Assembly: GCA_037367405.1 (NCBI GenBank)
Contig: JAZKJV010002314.1
Coordinates: 1 to 64,000, forward strand
Source: Ottelia alismoides
Taxonomy: Eukaryota > Streptophyta > Magnoliopsida > Alismatales > Hydrocharitaceae
Direction of reading: 5' to 3'
Length of the DNA stretch: 64,000 nt
The translations under genes were made by a program, and so were the position numbers. Position 1 is the first letter of the stretch. Each line of letters opens with the position of its first letter. Shown piece by piece: positions 44,061 to 56,800 of the stretch. Below the pieces are notes generated by a model, which made no database searches, was not told where the DNA came from, and saw nothing but the letters and a program-made list of their open reading frames with translations.

Positions 44061-45280
44061 TATCTCAAAGGGAAGAGACCAGTCTGGCGGCTGTAAGATC
44101 GAAGCGAAGCCTGAGTAATGAGCTCTTTCAACTGATTGAAAGCAAGGAGAACCGGCTGATCAACAATGAACTCAGTTTCCTTGCACAAAAGTTCCGTCAG
44201 AGGTCGGGCAATGCGGCCGAAATCCTTGATGAATCGCCTGTAAAATCCCGCATGCCCCAGGAATGACCTCACATTCTTCACTGACTGAGGTGGCTGAAGA
44301 TTTGAAATAACATCCACCTTTGCCAGGTCGACTTCCATGCCACGTTTGGAAACGACGTGGCCCAACACAATGCCTTTAGTGACCATAAAGTGGTTTTTTG
44401 CCCATGAAAGCACTAAATTGACTTCTCGGCACTTCTGAAGCACTCTGTCTAGGTGCTCAAGACAAGAGTCGAAACTATCACCATAGACATAGAAGTCGTC
44501 CATGAACACCTCGAGAAAACTGCCTACCATCTCGACGAAGACTGCTAACATGCATCTTTGGAAGGTTGCAGGTGCGTTGCATAATCCAAAGGGCATTCTC
44601 TTGAAGGCGTAGGTGCCGAACGGGCAAGTGAAGGTAGTCTTCTCTTGATCTTCAGGGGCAATTGCCACTTGGTTGTACCCGAAATACCCATCCAAAAAGC
44701 AGAAGAACTCCTTGACTGCGAGTCTTTCCAAAACTTGATCGATGAATGGCAAGGGGAAGTGGTCCTTCTTAGTTGCTGCATTAAGACGGCGGTAGTCAAC
44801 ACACACCCGCCAGGATGTCGGTACCCGAGTGGATATTTCCTCTCCTTTATCATTTGTAACCATGGTAAGCCCGGATTTCTTTGGAACTACATGCAGTGGG
44901 CTTACCCATTTTGATTCGGAGATGGGATAGATGAAACCTGCATCACGCCATTTTGTTATTTCTTTCATGACGACGTCCCGGAGGTTAGGGTTCAACCTTC
45001 TTTGGAATTCGCAGGATGGCTTGGCATCTTCTTCTAGATAGATGTGGTGTGAACACAAGGCTGGATTTATCCCTCGGAGATCTGATACGCTCCAACCAAG
45101 TGCCTTGCGGTTCTTTTCTAGAACCTCGAGAAGACGAGATTCTTGATCTGGATTCAGCCTGCTGCTGATGATGACTGGATACATTTGTTCTTCACCCGCA
45201 AGGAAAGCATACTTCAGGCCTGCAGGAAGTGGCTTGAGTTCTGGTGTGGATCTGTCCAACTTGTTGGTCACTTCAGACAC
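44060..45280 (-). CDS. Reverse transcriptase of element E
   Basis: A 406-residue open frame with all main Ty3/gypsy reverse transcriptase motifs. These are [13 protein letters not shown] (about residue 165), [41 protein letters not shown] and the catalytic [11 protein letters not shown] with both aspartates. They are followed by [15 protein letters not shown]. The FMDDF form and the tRNA-Asp primer fit the Athila lineage. The last 15 residues are out of frame after a small indel near 44105. A stop and frame change at 45281-45381 separate it from protease, so the polyprotein cannot be made as one piece. Confidence 0.92.
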   Translation of the reverse strand: MSEVTNKLDRSTPELKPLPAGLKYAFLAGEEQMYPVIISSRLNPDQESRLLEVLEKNRKALGWSVSDLRGINPALCSHHIYLEEDAKPSCEFQRRLNPNLRDVVMKEITKWRDAGFIYPISESKWVSPLHVVPKKSGLTMVTNDKGEEISTRVPTSWRVCVDYRRLNAATKKDHFPLPFIDQVLERLAVKEFFCFLDGYFGYNQVAIAPEDQEKTTFTCPFGTYAFKRMPFGLCNAPATFQRCMLAVFVEMVGSFLEVFMDDFYVYGDSFDSCLEHLDRVLQKCREVNLVLSWAKNHFMVTKGIVLGHVVSKRGMEVDLAKVDVISNLQPPQSVKNVRSFLGHAGFYRRFIKDFGRIARPLTELLCKETEFIVDQPVLLAFNQLKELITQASLRSYSRQTGLFPLR

Positions 45281-45381
45281 TATGTTGGTGTGGGATGTAC
45301 TTCCTTGAAGCTGCTACCATCCTCATCATTTTGTTGAGATCCTGGTGATATGCCGAACGGTTCTGCGCTAAGCTGATCGTG

Positions 45382-46259
45382 TTAGATTTGAAGTGAATGA
45401 TCAAAGAGATGCGCCTGCATCTGAGAATCAGTCTCCCAAGAATTGTCGGAGCATAAGCTAAATGTGCTTTTCAAGTCCTCCTCAAGAGTGAGGATTTCTC
45501 GGGTCCATTCATCGTCCAATGATAAGGATGAGTCTCTGACTTCCACAATAAAGTCACAGTCTGCTTCACATGATGCCTGGCTCTCATCAGTCGCGGCATT
45601 CGACTCTCTGTTCATTTTTATAGTGATTTGTTGGGTGTTCGAGCTGAAGGTAATCTTGCCAGTCCCGTAATCAATCACGGCACCTGAAGTACGAAGAAAT
45701 GGTCGGCCAAGGATGATAGGGGTCTGGAGTAGAGGTGCAGGTGAGTCCATATCTAGGACTACAAAATCGGCTGGGAATTGCATCTCCTGCACTTTAACTA
45801 CGACGTCTTCCAAAAGACCTCGGGGCCGCTTGACGGATCGGTCAGCGAACTGAAGGATCATGCGTGTCTGCTTGAGCAGACCCAGCCTGAATGCTTGCAT
45901 TATGGATGAGGGAAGAAGGTTAATGGATGATCCACTGTTAAGGAGAGTGCGCTCGAAGACCTGGTCGAAAATCTCACAACTGACCAGAGGTTCTCCTGTA
46001 TCTTGCTTCTTCTGCGGGAGGTTACTGATAGCTGCTACCGTGGCCAAGGTGAGGACATGCTTCTCAACTTGCTGGCGTCTGTTCTTTCTTGATGGGCGAC
46101 GCTTGCTGGTACATGCCTCTTTAGTCCTTTCTTCACAGCTGGCATGTACTCCACGGCCTTCAACAAAGGAATCTCAACAGTCAACTTATCTAAAATTTCC
46201 ACAACTCCTGGGTCAGACAAGCCTTTTTTCGTTTTGTAATTTTTTTGGTTTTTTTCCAT
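45382..46259 (-). pseudogene. Protease region of element E
   Basis: Frames 46035-46259 and 45382-46047 overlap and need one frameshift. The first holds [20 protein letters not shown], also found in element A. The second carries the retroviral-type aspartic protease fold: [16 protein letters not shown], then [10 protein letters not shown] and [11 protein letters not shown]. The expected catalytic Asp of the D-S/T-G triplet is Asn (NSG), which should abolish cleavage of Gag-Pol. The C-terminal 90 residues are acidic and lead to reverse transcriptase. Confidence 0.85.
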
Positions 46260-46332
46260 TGCATGAGGAAAAGGAATATGTACATCACTGGCAGAAAATT
46301 AGAGTTCTTATTTACATCAAAATCATCGCCCA

Positions 46333-48663
46333 TCAAATGATGTACATCCGGACTACAAAAAGGAGTACAAACTGTATCTGGCATACTGGTGCTGCAGGGC
46401 GATCAAAAAGTGTAGCGTCTGCTCCGTCGGCTGGCGAGGGATCGGCTGTGGCTGGCGGCTCCTCCAATGCTGGCGCGGCTTCGCTTCGGCTGCAAACTTC
46501 TTTTTGGTGTTTTTGATTTTGCTGATTTTTTTGTATTTTTAGCTGAGGCTGCTGCAAATGCACGAGGCTGGAATGGTTTCTCCTTCTTCTTCCTCTCCAC
46601 CCGCCCCTGTAGCTGGCAGCTGATGCAGAAGATGACGATCTACCTATTTCTTTATTCACCCCAATCTTGGTGGCAGGCGGAGGCAAGGCCCTACCGCTCC
46701 TGAGAGTAACAACATTAGAATAAACAATAATATCATTATCAGACTCGGATAGGACATCACAATCTACCTGCTCTTTTTTCTTGAAATTATTGGGGTTGGC
46801 TTCGACCTGAGCCGGAATGGTGGTTCGGTGGCGGTCAGGTCGTCAAGCCGCTTGGTCATTTCCGCTAGCCCTTTGACAAGCTGGGCCAGACAATCCATGG
46901 TAGGGTTCACAGGGGGTGCTTCAGTGGTTTCAGCGTGCAGACCACGCTCCTGTTGCATAGATGGGTGTAAAGGTTGTTGCTGCTGGTGCTAGGTGGTGCA
47001 GGAAGTTGAAGTTGTTTATACGAGGGAGGAGGATACTGATGATATTGCTGAGAGGGAGCAACCGCATATTGGTGATACAGCTGTGGGTGGCGGTACTGCG
47101 GCTGCTGGTACGACTGATTCTGTCCTCCATTGATTTGAATACTGGGGAGGCTGATGGTACTGCTAATTAGGCTGAGAGGACTGTCCAAAACGACCACCCT
47201 GAGGTTGATGGTATTGCCTGTTGGCAAGTTGCTGACCCTAGGGTTGTCCCATAGGACGGGTCGGCTGTGCATCGTTGGTCCATACCCCGTTCACTTCCTG
47301 AATCAGGGGTGGTGGTGGGAAGACTGGATCAGGTCCTGAAAGAAACTCTGGCTGGTACACAACCATCTGCTGCTGCGGCTGGCCCTGGTCAGGTGCATGC
47401 ACGTAGTACACGTGCTGGACTGCCGGTGGCTGCTGGCTCGGGCTGAGGCTGATGCTCTGCGGTTGCTGCTCGTCCTTCTTCTCAGCTGGAGCTTCAGATG
47501 GTGTTACCGACTGAACAGAGTTGATGGTTCCCACTAACAGTTCAAGTATTTGTTGATCTGATCAATATTGTCTAAATTCTGGGTCCTCTTTTCGATCACA
47601 GCGAGTTTTTCGAGGTCATGTGATCGCTTCTCAATGATGTCAACTTTAGAGAGAATGGCCCCCGATGATACTGAGGTTGGAGCTTTCATCTTCTCTGCCT
47701 CCTTGGACGCTGCCATGTGTACTTGCTTCTGGAGGATCTGGACTGCTTCTGATACGCCTTGGATGAAGAGAGGGCGGCCTCTCCTTCGGCCATTTCTTCA
47801 AATATCTGCTAGACTACGTCTTCATCCTTATTAAATTGTGAACCCCCACATGCTGCGTCAACGAGCCTTTGGCTTTCAATGTTCAGTCCCCCAAAGAAGT
47901 GCTGGACCAAGCTGGTCTTTGGAATATCATGATGGGGACACTTCTCCTGCAGGTCAGTGAATCTCTCCCATGCTTCATGTATCGACTCATGGGGTCCTTG
48001 GGAGAAATTACTGATTCGGGCTCGCATCTGGTTGAGCCGACCGAGAGGGTAATACTTATGCAGGAAGGCTGACTTCAGCTCCTCCCAGGTAGTCACAACC
48101 TTTCCCAGATGGTTGACCCAATAGAGGGCGTTGTCTTGTAAGCTGAAGGGGAACGCCATCATCTTGACAATGTCCAGAGGGACATTGGGATAGTAAGTAG
48201 TGCGGCAAATGCGAGAGAATTGCTGCAGGTGAATGCATGGCTCCTCACTGGCATTTCCATGGAATGCAGGGAGAAGAGCAATGAACTGGGGCTTCATCTC
48301 AAAGTGAGCGTGTACCGGTGGAATGAGGATCCACTCGGTCATCTGGCTGTCTCCCGGATTGTATGTTTCTTTAAGTGTAGGTTTGGGTGGTGGTGGAAAT
48401 TCTAGATCATCATCTGGACCACCACCTCCAACTCCACCTCCTCCTCCTCTGCCTCCTCTGCCTCTGCCTCCTCCTCCGTCGTCTCGGTTCATCATATCGT
48501 TCAACATACCCTGGAATGCTGTCTGCGTGAGGGCCTGCTCGGTCAACTACTGTTGGATGGCCTGGATAGATGCCAGTAGTTGTGCATTGACTTGATTCTG
48601 GTCTGACACCTGTCCCTCTGGTTGGGGTGGCTGCTGACCCTTGCCCTTTCCTCCGGGAGCCAT
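46333..48663 (-). pseudogene. Gag of element E, several stops and frameshifts
   Basis: The likely start is ATG 48663 (MAPGGKGKGQQ). TAG at 48547-48549 interrupts after 38 codons. The frame then continues for 245 codons with the retrotransposon Gag domain: FHGNASEEPCIHLQQF, ALYWVNHLGKVVTTWEEL, FLHKYYPLGRLNQMRARI and HEAWERFTDLQEKCPHH. Further TAG codons lie at 47809-47811, 47238-47240 and 47163-47165, all where glutamine is expected. Frameshifts occur near 47740, 47534 and 47150. The C-terminal half is rich in Gln, Pro and Tyr and ends in a Lys/Gln/Ser-rich tail (46333-46686). No zinc knuckle is seen. Confidence 0.88.
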
Positions 48664-50995
48664 ATCAGGGTCTGAGTCGGATGAAATAAACTCCGGAGTA
48701 GTCTCCAGGGCTCGCTCTGTCTTCTATCTGCATAATGAGATAGTCCAAATCAGATCTCTTGCAATTGTGTTCAGCTGCCGTGATGAAGCTGGAATTTAGG
48801 TCAACCCCAGCATGTTGTGAATGGAAAAGGATGTAGATTGTAATCGACTTCCATTCACAACAGCAAAGGTGGGACAAAAGTGATCCCAGTTTATTGGGTG
48901 GACAAGAGGAAGGTAGAGAACGAGGAGTCTGGAGATCGATCCGCAAAGTCCGGATCGGGTTCTCGAGAATCACCTCGAACTTATTGGCGGAGTTGAGTCC
49001 ATGGAATCGATGTGGGTGTCGGCATGGTCCCGACGAAAACCATCCATGGATCAACTTCGTGAAGTACAAGAGAAGATCGGATGTTGGAAGAAAGATACGA
49101 TGGCCAATGAGGAATAAAAGGAGTGCAAAATAGTAGAGAGGCTCGGTTTTGAGCGGGGTGGTCAAAGGGAGAAACAACAAAATGTGCGCAAAGGCGCGGG
49201 ACTTGATCTTTGAACCTTAATCTAGATCCATACAAATGCAATACAAAATCAGGTTCACCAACTCACGCCATGTGAAGCCATAAAAGTTCGGCTATTTATT
49301 ATCTTTTCATTTTTAGAGTTCTGATTTCAGGCATATCTTATAACAAGTCCTTAGTACGCTACCCTATATGAGAGAGAGTACTGTCGGAAGAGTATCCCGT
49401 ACTTGTCCTCCTCCTGTGTAACCTGTAGTCTGTACTTTTTGGAGTCCTTGTAACCCTTCCTGGATCCCTACTCAGCCAAAGAAATAGAGAGAGGAAGCCG
49501 ATAGGTGAAACCAATACTTCGATTCTCGCTCACAATGGAATCACCCGTGAGCGTGCAAGAACCTACTCGGACACAGGACAATGAGACAGACACCCCCGTG
49601 AAGGCGTGGCCTTTGCTCAATACTTCGGACAGGGTTGATGCTCTACACAACAGAGAGTCATCATTGGTGATCAAGCCCTACTCGCCTACGTACGATAGAA
49701 GCGCCATTACTTCGGAAATCCAAGCGATACACAAGGCAGTTGCAGACTGGGTTTTTGGCTTTAATCCTTAGGGGGTCGCACTCGCTCGAGGGAGTAGGGT
49801 TTTGGTCCCCCTCCAAGGTACCTGAAAACAATGAGGGCTTTATGAACCCGGTACAATGATAGTCCATTACAGATTTTAATTAAGATCAAAGTTTATTTAG
49901 CAGACCCCTTGTTTTAATTTTTGGGTTTTCACTTTTTTTGAGTTTGTTTTCATACCAGCGCCTAATGTTTTTGTAGATTCTCATTTATGTCCTAGGTGCT
50001 CAAAATCAGAGGGATATAACAGAAAAGCCGTGCAAGTGGTTCCATGATGGAAATCTCACCATTGAACCGAATGATGCATGCTGAGTTAGAAGACTTACAG
50101 TGCATCCCAGCTCTCTCCATGAGGTATGCAAAACAGAATTTTTAAACCTATCTACATGTCAGTATGCAAGGCACAAAATCACCCTAAACATTAGCTGCTA
50201 TTAGCGTGAAGAACAATAAGTCACTCTTTTATCTCTAGCCCGAAAGGTCCGGTCTTGGCTCACCCCTCCTCTGCTCAACACACTTGAGTTTAGGAGATAG
50301 CGCTTTACGGGGCTCGCTGTGGCACAAAGGCTAAGAGACAAATGAACGGCTTGTTTAAGTTTGACTAGATCCATACGAAGTAGACTATAGGAACATGCAT
50401 TCTTATTAATGTTTGGACCTAGCTACCGAATCAAGCAACCTACATCTAGGGGCTCCAAGCACACAAAACAAAGTAAAATAAAGTCGGAAAGCTCAAAACT
50501 TCGGAAAACAAAGAAAAGAAGGCGATGGAAAACTCGAAAAGCCGCGATGAGCCCCCCAGGTGAACAATCACCCGGGCACTGGACCTCATTGTGAAGAGCA
50601 GAGTCATGTTAATTATTACATGCCAAAATTGTCTCTCTCTCACCATAAATTACAAAAATGATCCTAAGTGTTCTAGACCTATCTAATCCCCATCTCTTTG
50701 CTTCCTTGGTGCTCTCTCCAGATGGTCATGAGGTGAAGTGCACCCTCCTCCAAGCTCGGCTGCCTTGGCTCCCTAAGAAGCCATCCTCGTGTGGCAGACC
50801 CTCGCATCAAAGTCACAAAAAGATGGAATTAGTATAGCTCAATCAATCAAATAAAACAGATATAAATTAATCACAATAAATAAATCAATTAAGCATGGTG
50901 ATTAATTACATTAGAAATAGCTGCTCACACAATCAATGATGAATCAAAAATTTTTACACAAGAATGACAAAATAAAGTAGGCTATGCTCATTGCT
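48664..50995 (-). other. Untranslated leader of element E
   Basis: About 2.3 kb between primer site and gag with no convincing coding frame. It shares the words TTCTTCACGCTAATAG with the leader of element A (near 7570). The minus frame at 48665-49180 (171 residues) abuts gag but has no recognised domain and no start context better than the gag ATG, so I leave it uncalled. Confidence 0.6.
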
Positions 50996-51012
50996 CCCCG
51001 GCAACAGCGCCA
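50996..51012 (-). other. Primer-binding site of element E, tRNA-Asp type
   Basis: TGGCGCTGTTGCCGGGG on the minus strand, one mismatch (C to T) from the perfect tRNA-Asp complement in element A, 2 nt from the 5' LTR end. Confidence 0.9.
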
Positions 51013-51014
51013 TC

Positions 51015-54000
51015 TGATAACTGACATTTTGCGAGGGTCAAAATATGTTGTCGCTGAGGCGGCCGCTCACAGAACATCGGTTATACAGCAATTAACCCAC
51101 AATGAAAGAATGAATGAATTAAGTCCCAAAAAATGTGAATTAATGTTTATTACTCTACCAGAAAATGCATAGTGAACAAGCATGTAGAGGTCGAACCACA
51201 GAGAGCAATACAAAAATGCAGTAGCCTATGATGTGCATGTACCACAGAGTCATCCTTGTGTCAAGTCTATTTTTGTGGGTTTTTATCTTTTTATCTTTTT
51301 ATATTTTTTTATTTTTTTATTTTTATTTTAATAATATAATTATGTAATATATATATATATATATATTTTATAGAATATGAATATATAGATATATACCCAT
51401 AAAGGGCAAGTATAAAGCATATAATACATACATATGTATCTAATTATATATATATATATATATATAATTTTTTTTAATTTAATTCTCAAATTATTATACA
51501 TTAATAAACATATATACTTATTTATATAATATTTTTTTTCAATAAGAGAATATATATATATATATATAATGTAGAGAGAGGGGTCATATAATATTTATAA
51601 AAATATATACAAATAGTCAAAAAATTCAGAAATAAATTCTTTTTGTATTTTCATGATTTTCTACTGTTTTTGTAATTTTTGGGTATTTTTCAAAATATTT
51701 TTGGTATTTTTAAATACTGAAAGAAGGCAAAACAGTGGAGTAGCTACTGGCTGGGGGTAAAATGGTCATTAAAAATATCACACAGCCACAAAGTTTTTCC
51801 AAACCATTTTTAAAGTAAAAAGGTTAAAATATAGAAACTCCAGAACTTGAGTTTGCAATTTTTGGGGTTTTCTAGAATTTTTTATATTTTTTAGAAGTTT
51901 TTGAGTATTTTTTAATTTTTAAGGTTTTTCTTTTGAGATTTTTAATTATTTTTGGAATGACACTTAATTAGGATAAAATAGACCATAGTTAATTTTTTGG
52001 AATTTTTCGAGCTGTTTTACTATTTTTTTGGTATTTTATAAATTAGACAGTAAATAAAATGCATGTTTTTTATTTTTAATAAATGCAAAAATGCAAAAAA
52101 ATTAAAAACTAAAAATATGGCGTGCAAGAGCAAGCTAACAGGAGCTTAGATTTATTTTTGCAAACTTTTTCAAGTTAATATGAGGCATGAAATAAATGGA
52201 CAAAGCATACAAAAATATATGGCCTAGCAGGGGCATTTTTGCAAATAAAAATAAACTCAGGGACCTCTGTGCAAAAACACCACAAATATTACACGTGAAC
52301 TGCAATTTTAAGGGCTAAAATGAAATACAAAATCCGCCAGGGGTTTAACTGCAATTTTCACGCGCCTTACGTGGGACTGCACGTGAGGCGCAGAAGGACC
52401 TAATAGCAATTCGGGAAAATATAGGGGTCCTACTGCAAAACGTACAACTTATTTACAACGTGCGAATTTATTTACAGTATTAAACATTAAAAACAAAAAG
52501 TTCGAGGGGGCTCAGTATAATTTACCCCCTAAGGCGCACAAACGGACGGCGATGGGCGCGCCACTTATCCACATGTCGGGCTCTCGAAGCCCGATACCCC
52601 TTCGACGATCTTCGGCCGAGATTGCTTCTGATGTTTGATCGAACGGCCGAGGCAGCTGCTACATGGACGGCGCTGATTAGATCTGGCGCCGTCTCCTTCA
52701 TCCGACGGTGGCTGTTGATCACGAAGAACAGGGAAGAATAGCTGGCTTCCCTGGCTTCGATCTTTGATTTCTCCGCCTCCAAACGCTCCTGGTTGATGGC
52801 GATGGGTTCCATACGTCCGGCGAGGTGGTGCGCACTGTTCGAGGTACTCCAGAAGGTCCAGGACCCTCTCGATCGGTTGAACGAGCCCGGAGAAGAAAGG
52901 GGGGTCCTGGAACCTCGCAGGGGATCGAATAGAGCCCCAGGGGGCTCCGTTCAGCTTCTAACCTGCATCAAAAGTATGAGGGGCTCGAGGGGGTCTTCCT
53001 CGACCAGGGGTTAAGGCTAAAAAGATAGGGAATGACTGGGGGTGGCGAGGTCCGGCGAAGCGAAGGAGTTGGACCTCGATTCGCAGAGCTAGAGAAGCTC
53101 TGGTTGATCTGATGCGTGGGTTAAGCGTGGAACGCGTAGGGGAAATGAAGTGAGGTGAAGCGAGGGGTCGGATCGTGCGGAAATCAGGGTAGAGAGGTTC
53201 GCCGGAGCTGAACTCCGGCGAACTTCGATCTGGGCCTAATCGAGCACCTACGGTCCTACTGGTTCCTCTAAAGGCTGGATTAAAGATTAAAAATGACAAC
53301 TAAGCTACGAAATTAGATAAATCAGCTCTTATACCTGGTGGTCGACCAGGGAGCAGGACCTCCGACGAGCTGCGGCCGTGGGCACTTCCTTCGACTCCTC
53401 CGACCGACTGAAGCTGCCAGGAGTACCCCCCTGTCACGAGGATCCTCCAAGGGCTGGAATTGAGGGTGGAAAGCGACCGAAGGGAGACCAAAATGGGGGA
53501 GGAGGTCGAAGGGGTTATTTATAGACATGATATGCACCCTTATTGACCGGGGCACCATGAAGAAACGACAGGATAGATGGTCGATCTGGGTTGGTGGCGG
53601 TGATGTACAATGATCGGGGATCATTTTGTCAGAAGATGTCGATGGCCAACGATGGACGAGTCGAGCGGGCAAAAAGGAGGAAAACGGGGGACTGGACAGT
53701 TCTGACGGGAGTCAGAGGCGCAGGGGGGAGTTGACCGGAGGTCAACATTCCCTGGCCTCTGATTGGTCCACATCAGCCCGAACTTGACCTATTTATTACA
53801 CGTAACAAATGAATCAATTAGATTTTGCTTAAAAAATAAAAAAATGTTTATTAATTAATGTAGTATTTATTTATGATTTTTATTTATTTTTTTAATGTCT
53901 TTTATTATGGTTTTATTTTAATAATATATTTATAAGTATATTTATATGTATTTATTTTTATTTTGTTTATTTTTATTTTCTTATTTTATAAATTTATAAC

Positions 54001-55072
54001 TTATTTTTTTGAGTATAAATATATTTTTTTGTTTAATTTTTAAGAGTTTATTTACATTTTTAAATAAATAGGTATAGGTATATGTGGTTATACTTATAGG
54101 TATTTTTACCTATATATTATGTATACTTTAGTTATTTAATGTATTTTCTTGGTTTTTACTTTGAATTTGTATTTTTAGTAAGTTATATATAATATCTACA
54201 TTATTATAAAAATATATATGAATAAAGAATAAAATAATTGAATCCCCTTTTATTTATGTACATACTTCACATAGGTGTTTTGCCTATATATTACATAAGC
54301 TTATTTTATTTTACAAATTCTTTTTGGTTTTCTTTTAATTTCAGTATGTATATGTATTATACACCTTATTTACAAAATTCTAAAAATATAATTTTGTAAA
54401 AATAATGGACAATGAATAAATTAAATATTTTAATCAGGCAGGCTGCACAATGGGGGTCAAAAACCTAACTTTTACAGATGGACTCCAAAAATTATGAAAC
54501 CAATTTTATTAAATAGTTCTTGGAAAGCTATATACAATTAAAGGTGAGTTTGGGTGATTTGGAGTTTTTATTTGCAAGATATGGGTCTGTGAAGTTGAGA
54601 TTTTGGCTTTTTATTCTATGTATAAAATGTACACTGAGTATTATTTTCACACAAACTCAATTTTGTATTTTTATTTACATTATTATCTACAACTTTCATA
54701 AACAAAGTTTCTTTATTTGATGAATTCATAATTATGTACAAAATAGGTGTCAAAAATGCATAAATGAATGCATCAATAAATGAGGTATTTATTGTACACC
54801 GGCCCTTATCTCCCCCTACTTTATTCCTTGTCGACCAATTCCATGCTGGCCTTGGTCTCGGGGTTAGGGTCATAAAATATTTGCAATATTTTATTCCTTT
54901 TTCTTTTCTCCTCTTTATTCTATAATTTTGGCATTAAAAACCTTATTTAGTGTATAACTAATACACTGAATGATGAATGCTATTATGTACAATTTGATGC
55001 TATTTACATGCATTTGCTGGGGTTTTTGAGGCCAAAATGATAGAATAAAGGTGATGAAATGGAGATTCATCA
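51015..55072 (-). repeat. 5' LTR of element E
   Basis: 4058 bp, colinear with 35484-39509 but 32 bp longer, mainly through A/T microsatellite growth (about 51350-51570) and a small insertion near 53830. It carries the TATA box (53516-53523), the predicted intron (52963-53334) and the GC-rich island (about 52530-53760). It ends at 55072, then the duplication ATGTC (55073-55077). Confidence 0.93.
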
Positions 55073-55077
55073 ATGTC

Positions 55078-56110
55078 CCTAGAAACTGAGAGGTAAGTTT
55101 GCTTTACTCATCATTGATCTTACCATGTCCAACATGGTTATATTGTGTCTCTCTACAACTCCATTGATTTGAGGAGTACCTGGAGGTGTGAGATTGGAAA
55201 TAATTCCTCTCTCTTTAAGGTATTCTTTAAATTCATCTAAGAGGTATTCACCACCTCGATCGACGAATCCATTTTATCTTCTTTCCTATTTGGTTCTCAC
55301 TCCCATGAACTCTTTGAACTTTTCAAAGGTTTCATATTTGTGATGTAATAAGAAGACAAAATCATACTACGAATGCTCATCAATAAAGATCATATAATAT
55401 TGATGTCCATTTGGAGTCTTGGTATGAAAGGGATCACATACATCAGTATGTATTAGGTTCAATATACCTTTACATCATTCATATTTCTTAGAGAAGGGCG
55501 CCCTGGACATTTTTCCATGAATACAATGTTTGCAAGTTGGTAAATCACAGACTTCCAGAAAATTCAAAGGTTTGTCCTTCTCCACTATATTTATCCTACT
55601 AATAGACACATGTCCAAGTCTTTGATGCCAGATCATAGTTAAACAATCTCCATCCTCCCTTGATCGTTTAGGGGTTTTAATATTACTATTAATATTAATG
55701 TTATCAGGGGTATTGAGATTCATGGTACATTCATGCATGTTCAAGAGTATTATCTACTATAAAATTACCATAATGATTTATGATAAGTTTATTACAGAAA
55801 AGAAAAATATATCCATAACCAACAAGTTTTGATGTGGATAGTAAGTTACTTCTACCATTTGGTGCATAGAGATAATATCTAATGTCTAGGACTCTCCCAC
55901 TGGATAATGATAGTATATCGGTTCCAATGGTGATCATTGCAACAGTTGCATCGGATCCCATCTGGATGATTATTTCCCCTTCATCAAGATTTGTGATGTC
56001 TTAAAATATATGCAACTGATTGCATACATGCACAAAAGCACCAGAATCAACAATCCACTTCTTCATCCACGAGTAAGTTAGTTTTAATGATGAATGTAGA
56101 TTTCTTATTT
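55078..56110 (-). pseudogene. Copia protease and integrase N-terminal side of element F
   Basis: On the minus strand, near 56050, KKWIVDSGAFVHVCN gives the protease active site (DSGA intact). The frames 55731-55961 and 55475-55744 carry LYAPNGRSNLLSTSKL and the GAG-pre-integrase domain (TMIWHQRLGHVSI, then CKHCIHGKMSRAPF). Broken frames down to 55078 give the integrase core (DVCDPFHTKTPNGHQYY, DRGGEYLLDEF, ERHNITMLDMVRSMM). Element E interrupts the gene at 55077; its tail is at 35150-35478. Several stops make it inactive. Confidence 0.85.
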
Positions 56111-56800
56111 GATAGTTATACTTTTGTCCTTCTCTAAGGACTTTAGATATTTTGGATTGTTATTCTTCCAAAATCTTGGCTTATTGCAGTGATGGTAGAC
56201 ATCCATATCTATGGGTATCTGATGTGTTGAAGCTTCAGAAGATCGATAAACGGTTTGAGCTTTCTTCTTCTCCTGGATTGGACCCTTCTGAGATCCATGC
56301 TTCCTCTCACGCTTCCTTTTAACCGGTGAAACTGTTGCACTGCTAGAGGGAAATTATTTCTTCTTAATATCCTTAGTGGATTTAATGTAGGTGCAATTCA
56401 CATTTCCATACATCTCCTTCAGATTCAGGAGGATGTCATGAGCAGATTCAATATCTATAAGTTGCTTCTGAAGCACATTAAACAGTGATCCAAGAATGTA
56501 GCAACGAGTGATTAAGTGGTCCTCGTCCTACTTCTTGTTGAATTCAGAGGCATCTCTATCTAAGGGTTCTCATACTTCACAATTTAATATTTGAATCAAG
56601 ATTTCTGTATTTTTGTACTTTGAAATGCTTTCCCTTATAAGATTTCAAAGCATGAGGCAAGCTAACCAAATACCTCACTATGAGATCTGAGTCTCCTTTT
56701 GATTTTCATTGCACCCCAATAATATGATAAAATGCAACTACGATGAAAGAAGCATGAACTCTTTACACCTTACAAGTCCAACTTGTATTCTCAGTTCGAG
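56111..56800 (-). pseudogene. Copia Gag remnant of element F
   Basis: Broken minus frames include CYILGSLFNVLQKQ, AHDILLNLKEMYGNVNC (about 56390-56500) and a basic KRKRERKHGSQK stretch (about 56290-56330). They fit the middle and C-terminal part of plant copia Gag. No single frame is longer than about 60 codons. Confidence 0.65.

Larger units (their letters stand above)
35484..55072 (-). mobile_element. Element E: full-length Athila-type Ty3/gypsy retrotransposon
   Basis: 19,589 bp with LTRs 35484-39509 (3') and 51015-55072 (5'), flanked by the duplication ATGTC. On the minus strand: 5' LTR, primer site (50996-51012), leader, gag (48663-46333), protease (46259-45382), reverse transcriptase (45280-44060), RNase H (44060-43656), integrase (43625 to about 42275), stem-loop array, conserved block, polypurine tract and 3' LTR. 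No env-like ORF is seen between integrase and the 3' LTR. The LTRs differ by many substitutions and several indels, so E is older than A. Gag and protease are broken and it is not autonomous now. Confidence 0.95.

Noticed and set aside
48665..49180. 171-residue minus-strand frame just upstream of E gag as an extra gene
   Set aside because: It has no known domain and lies in the leader; the equivalent leader of element A has no similar frame.
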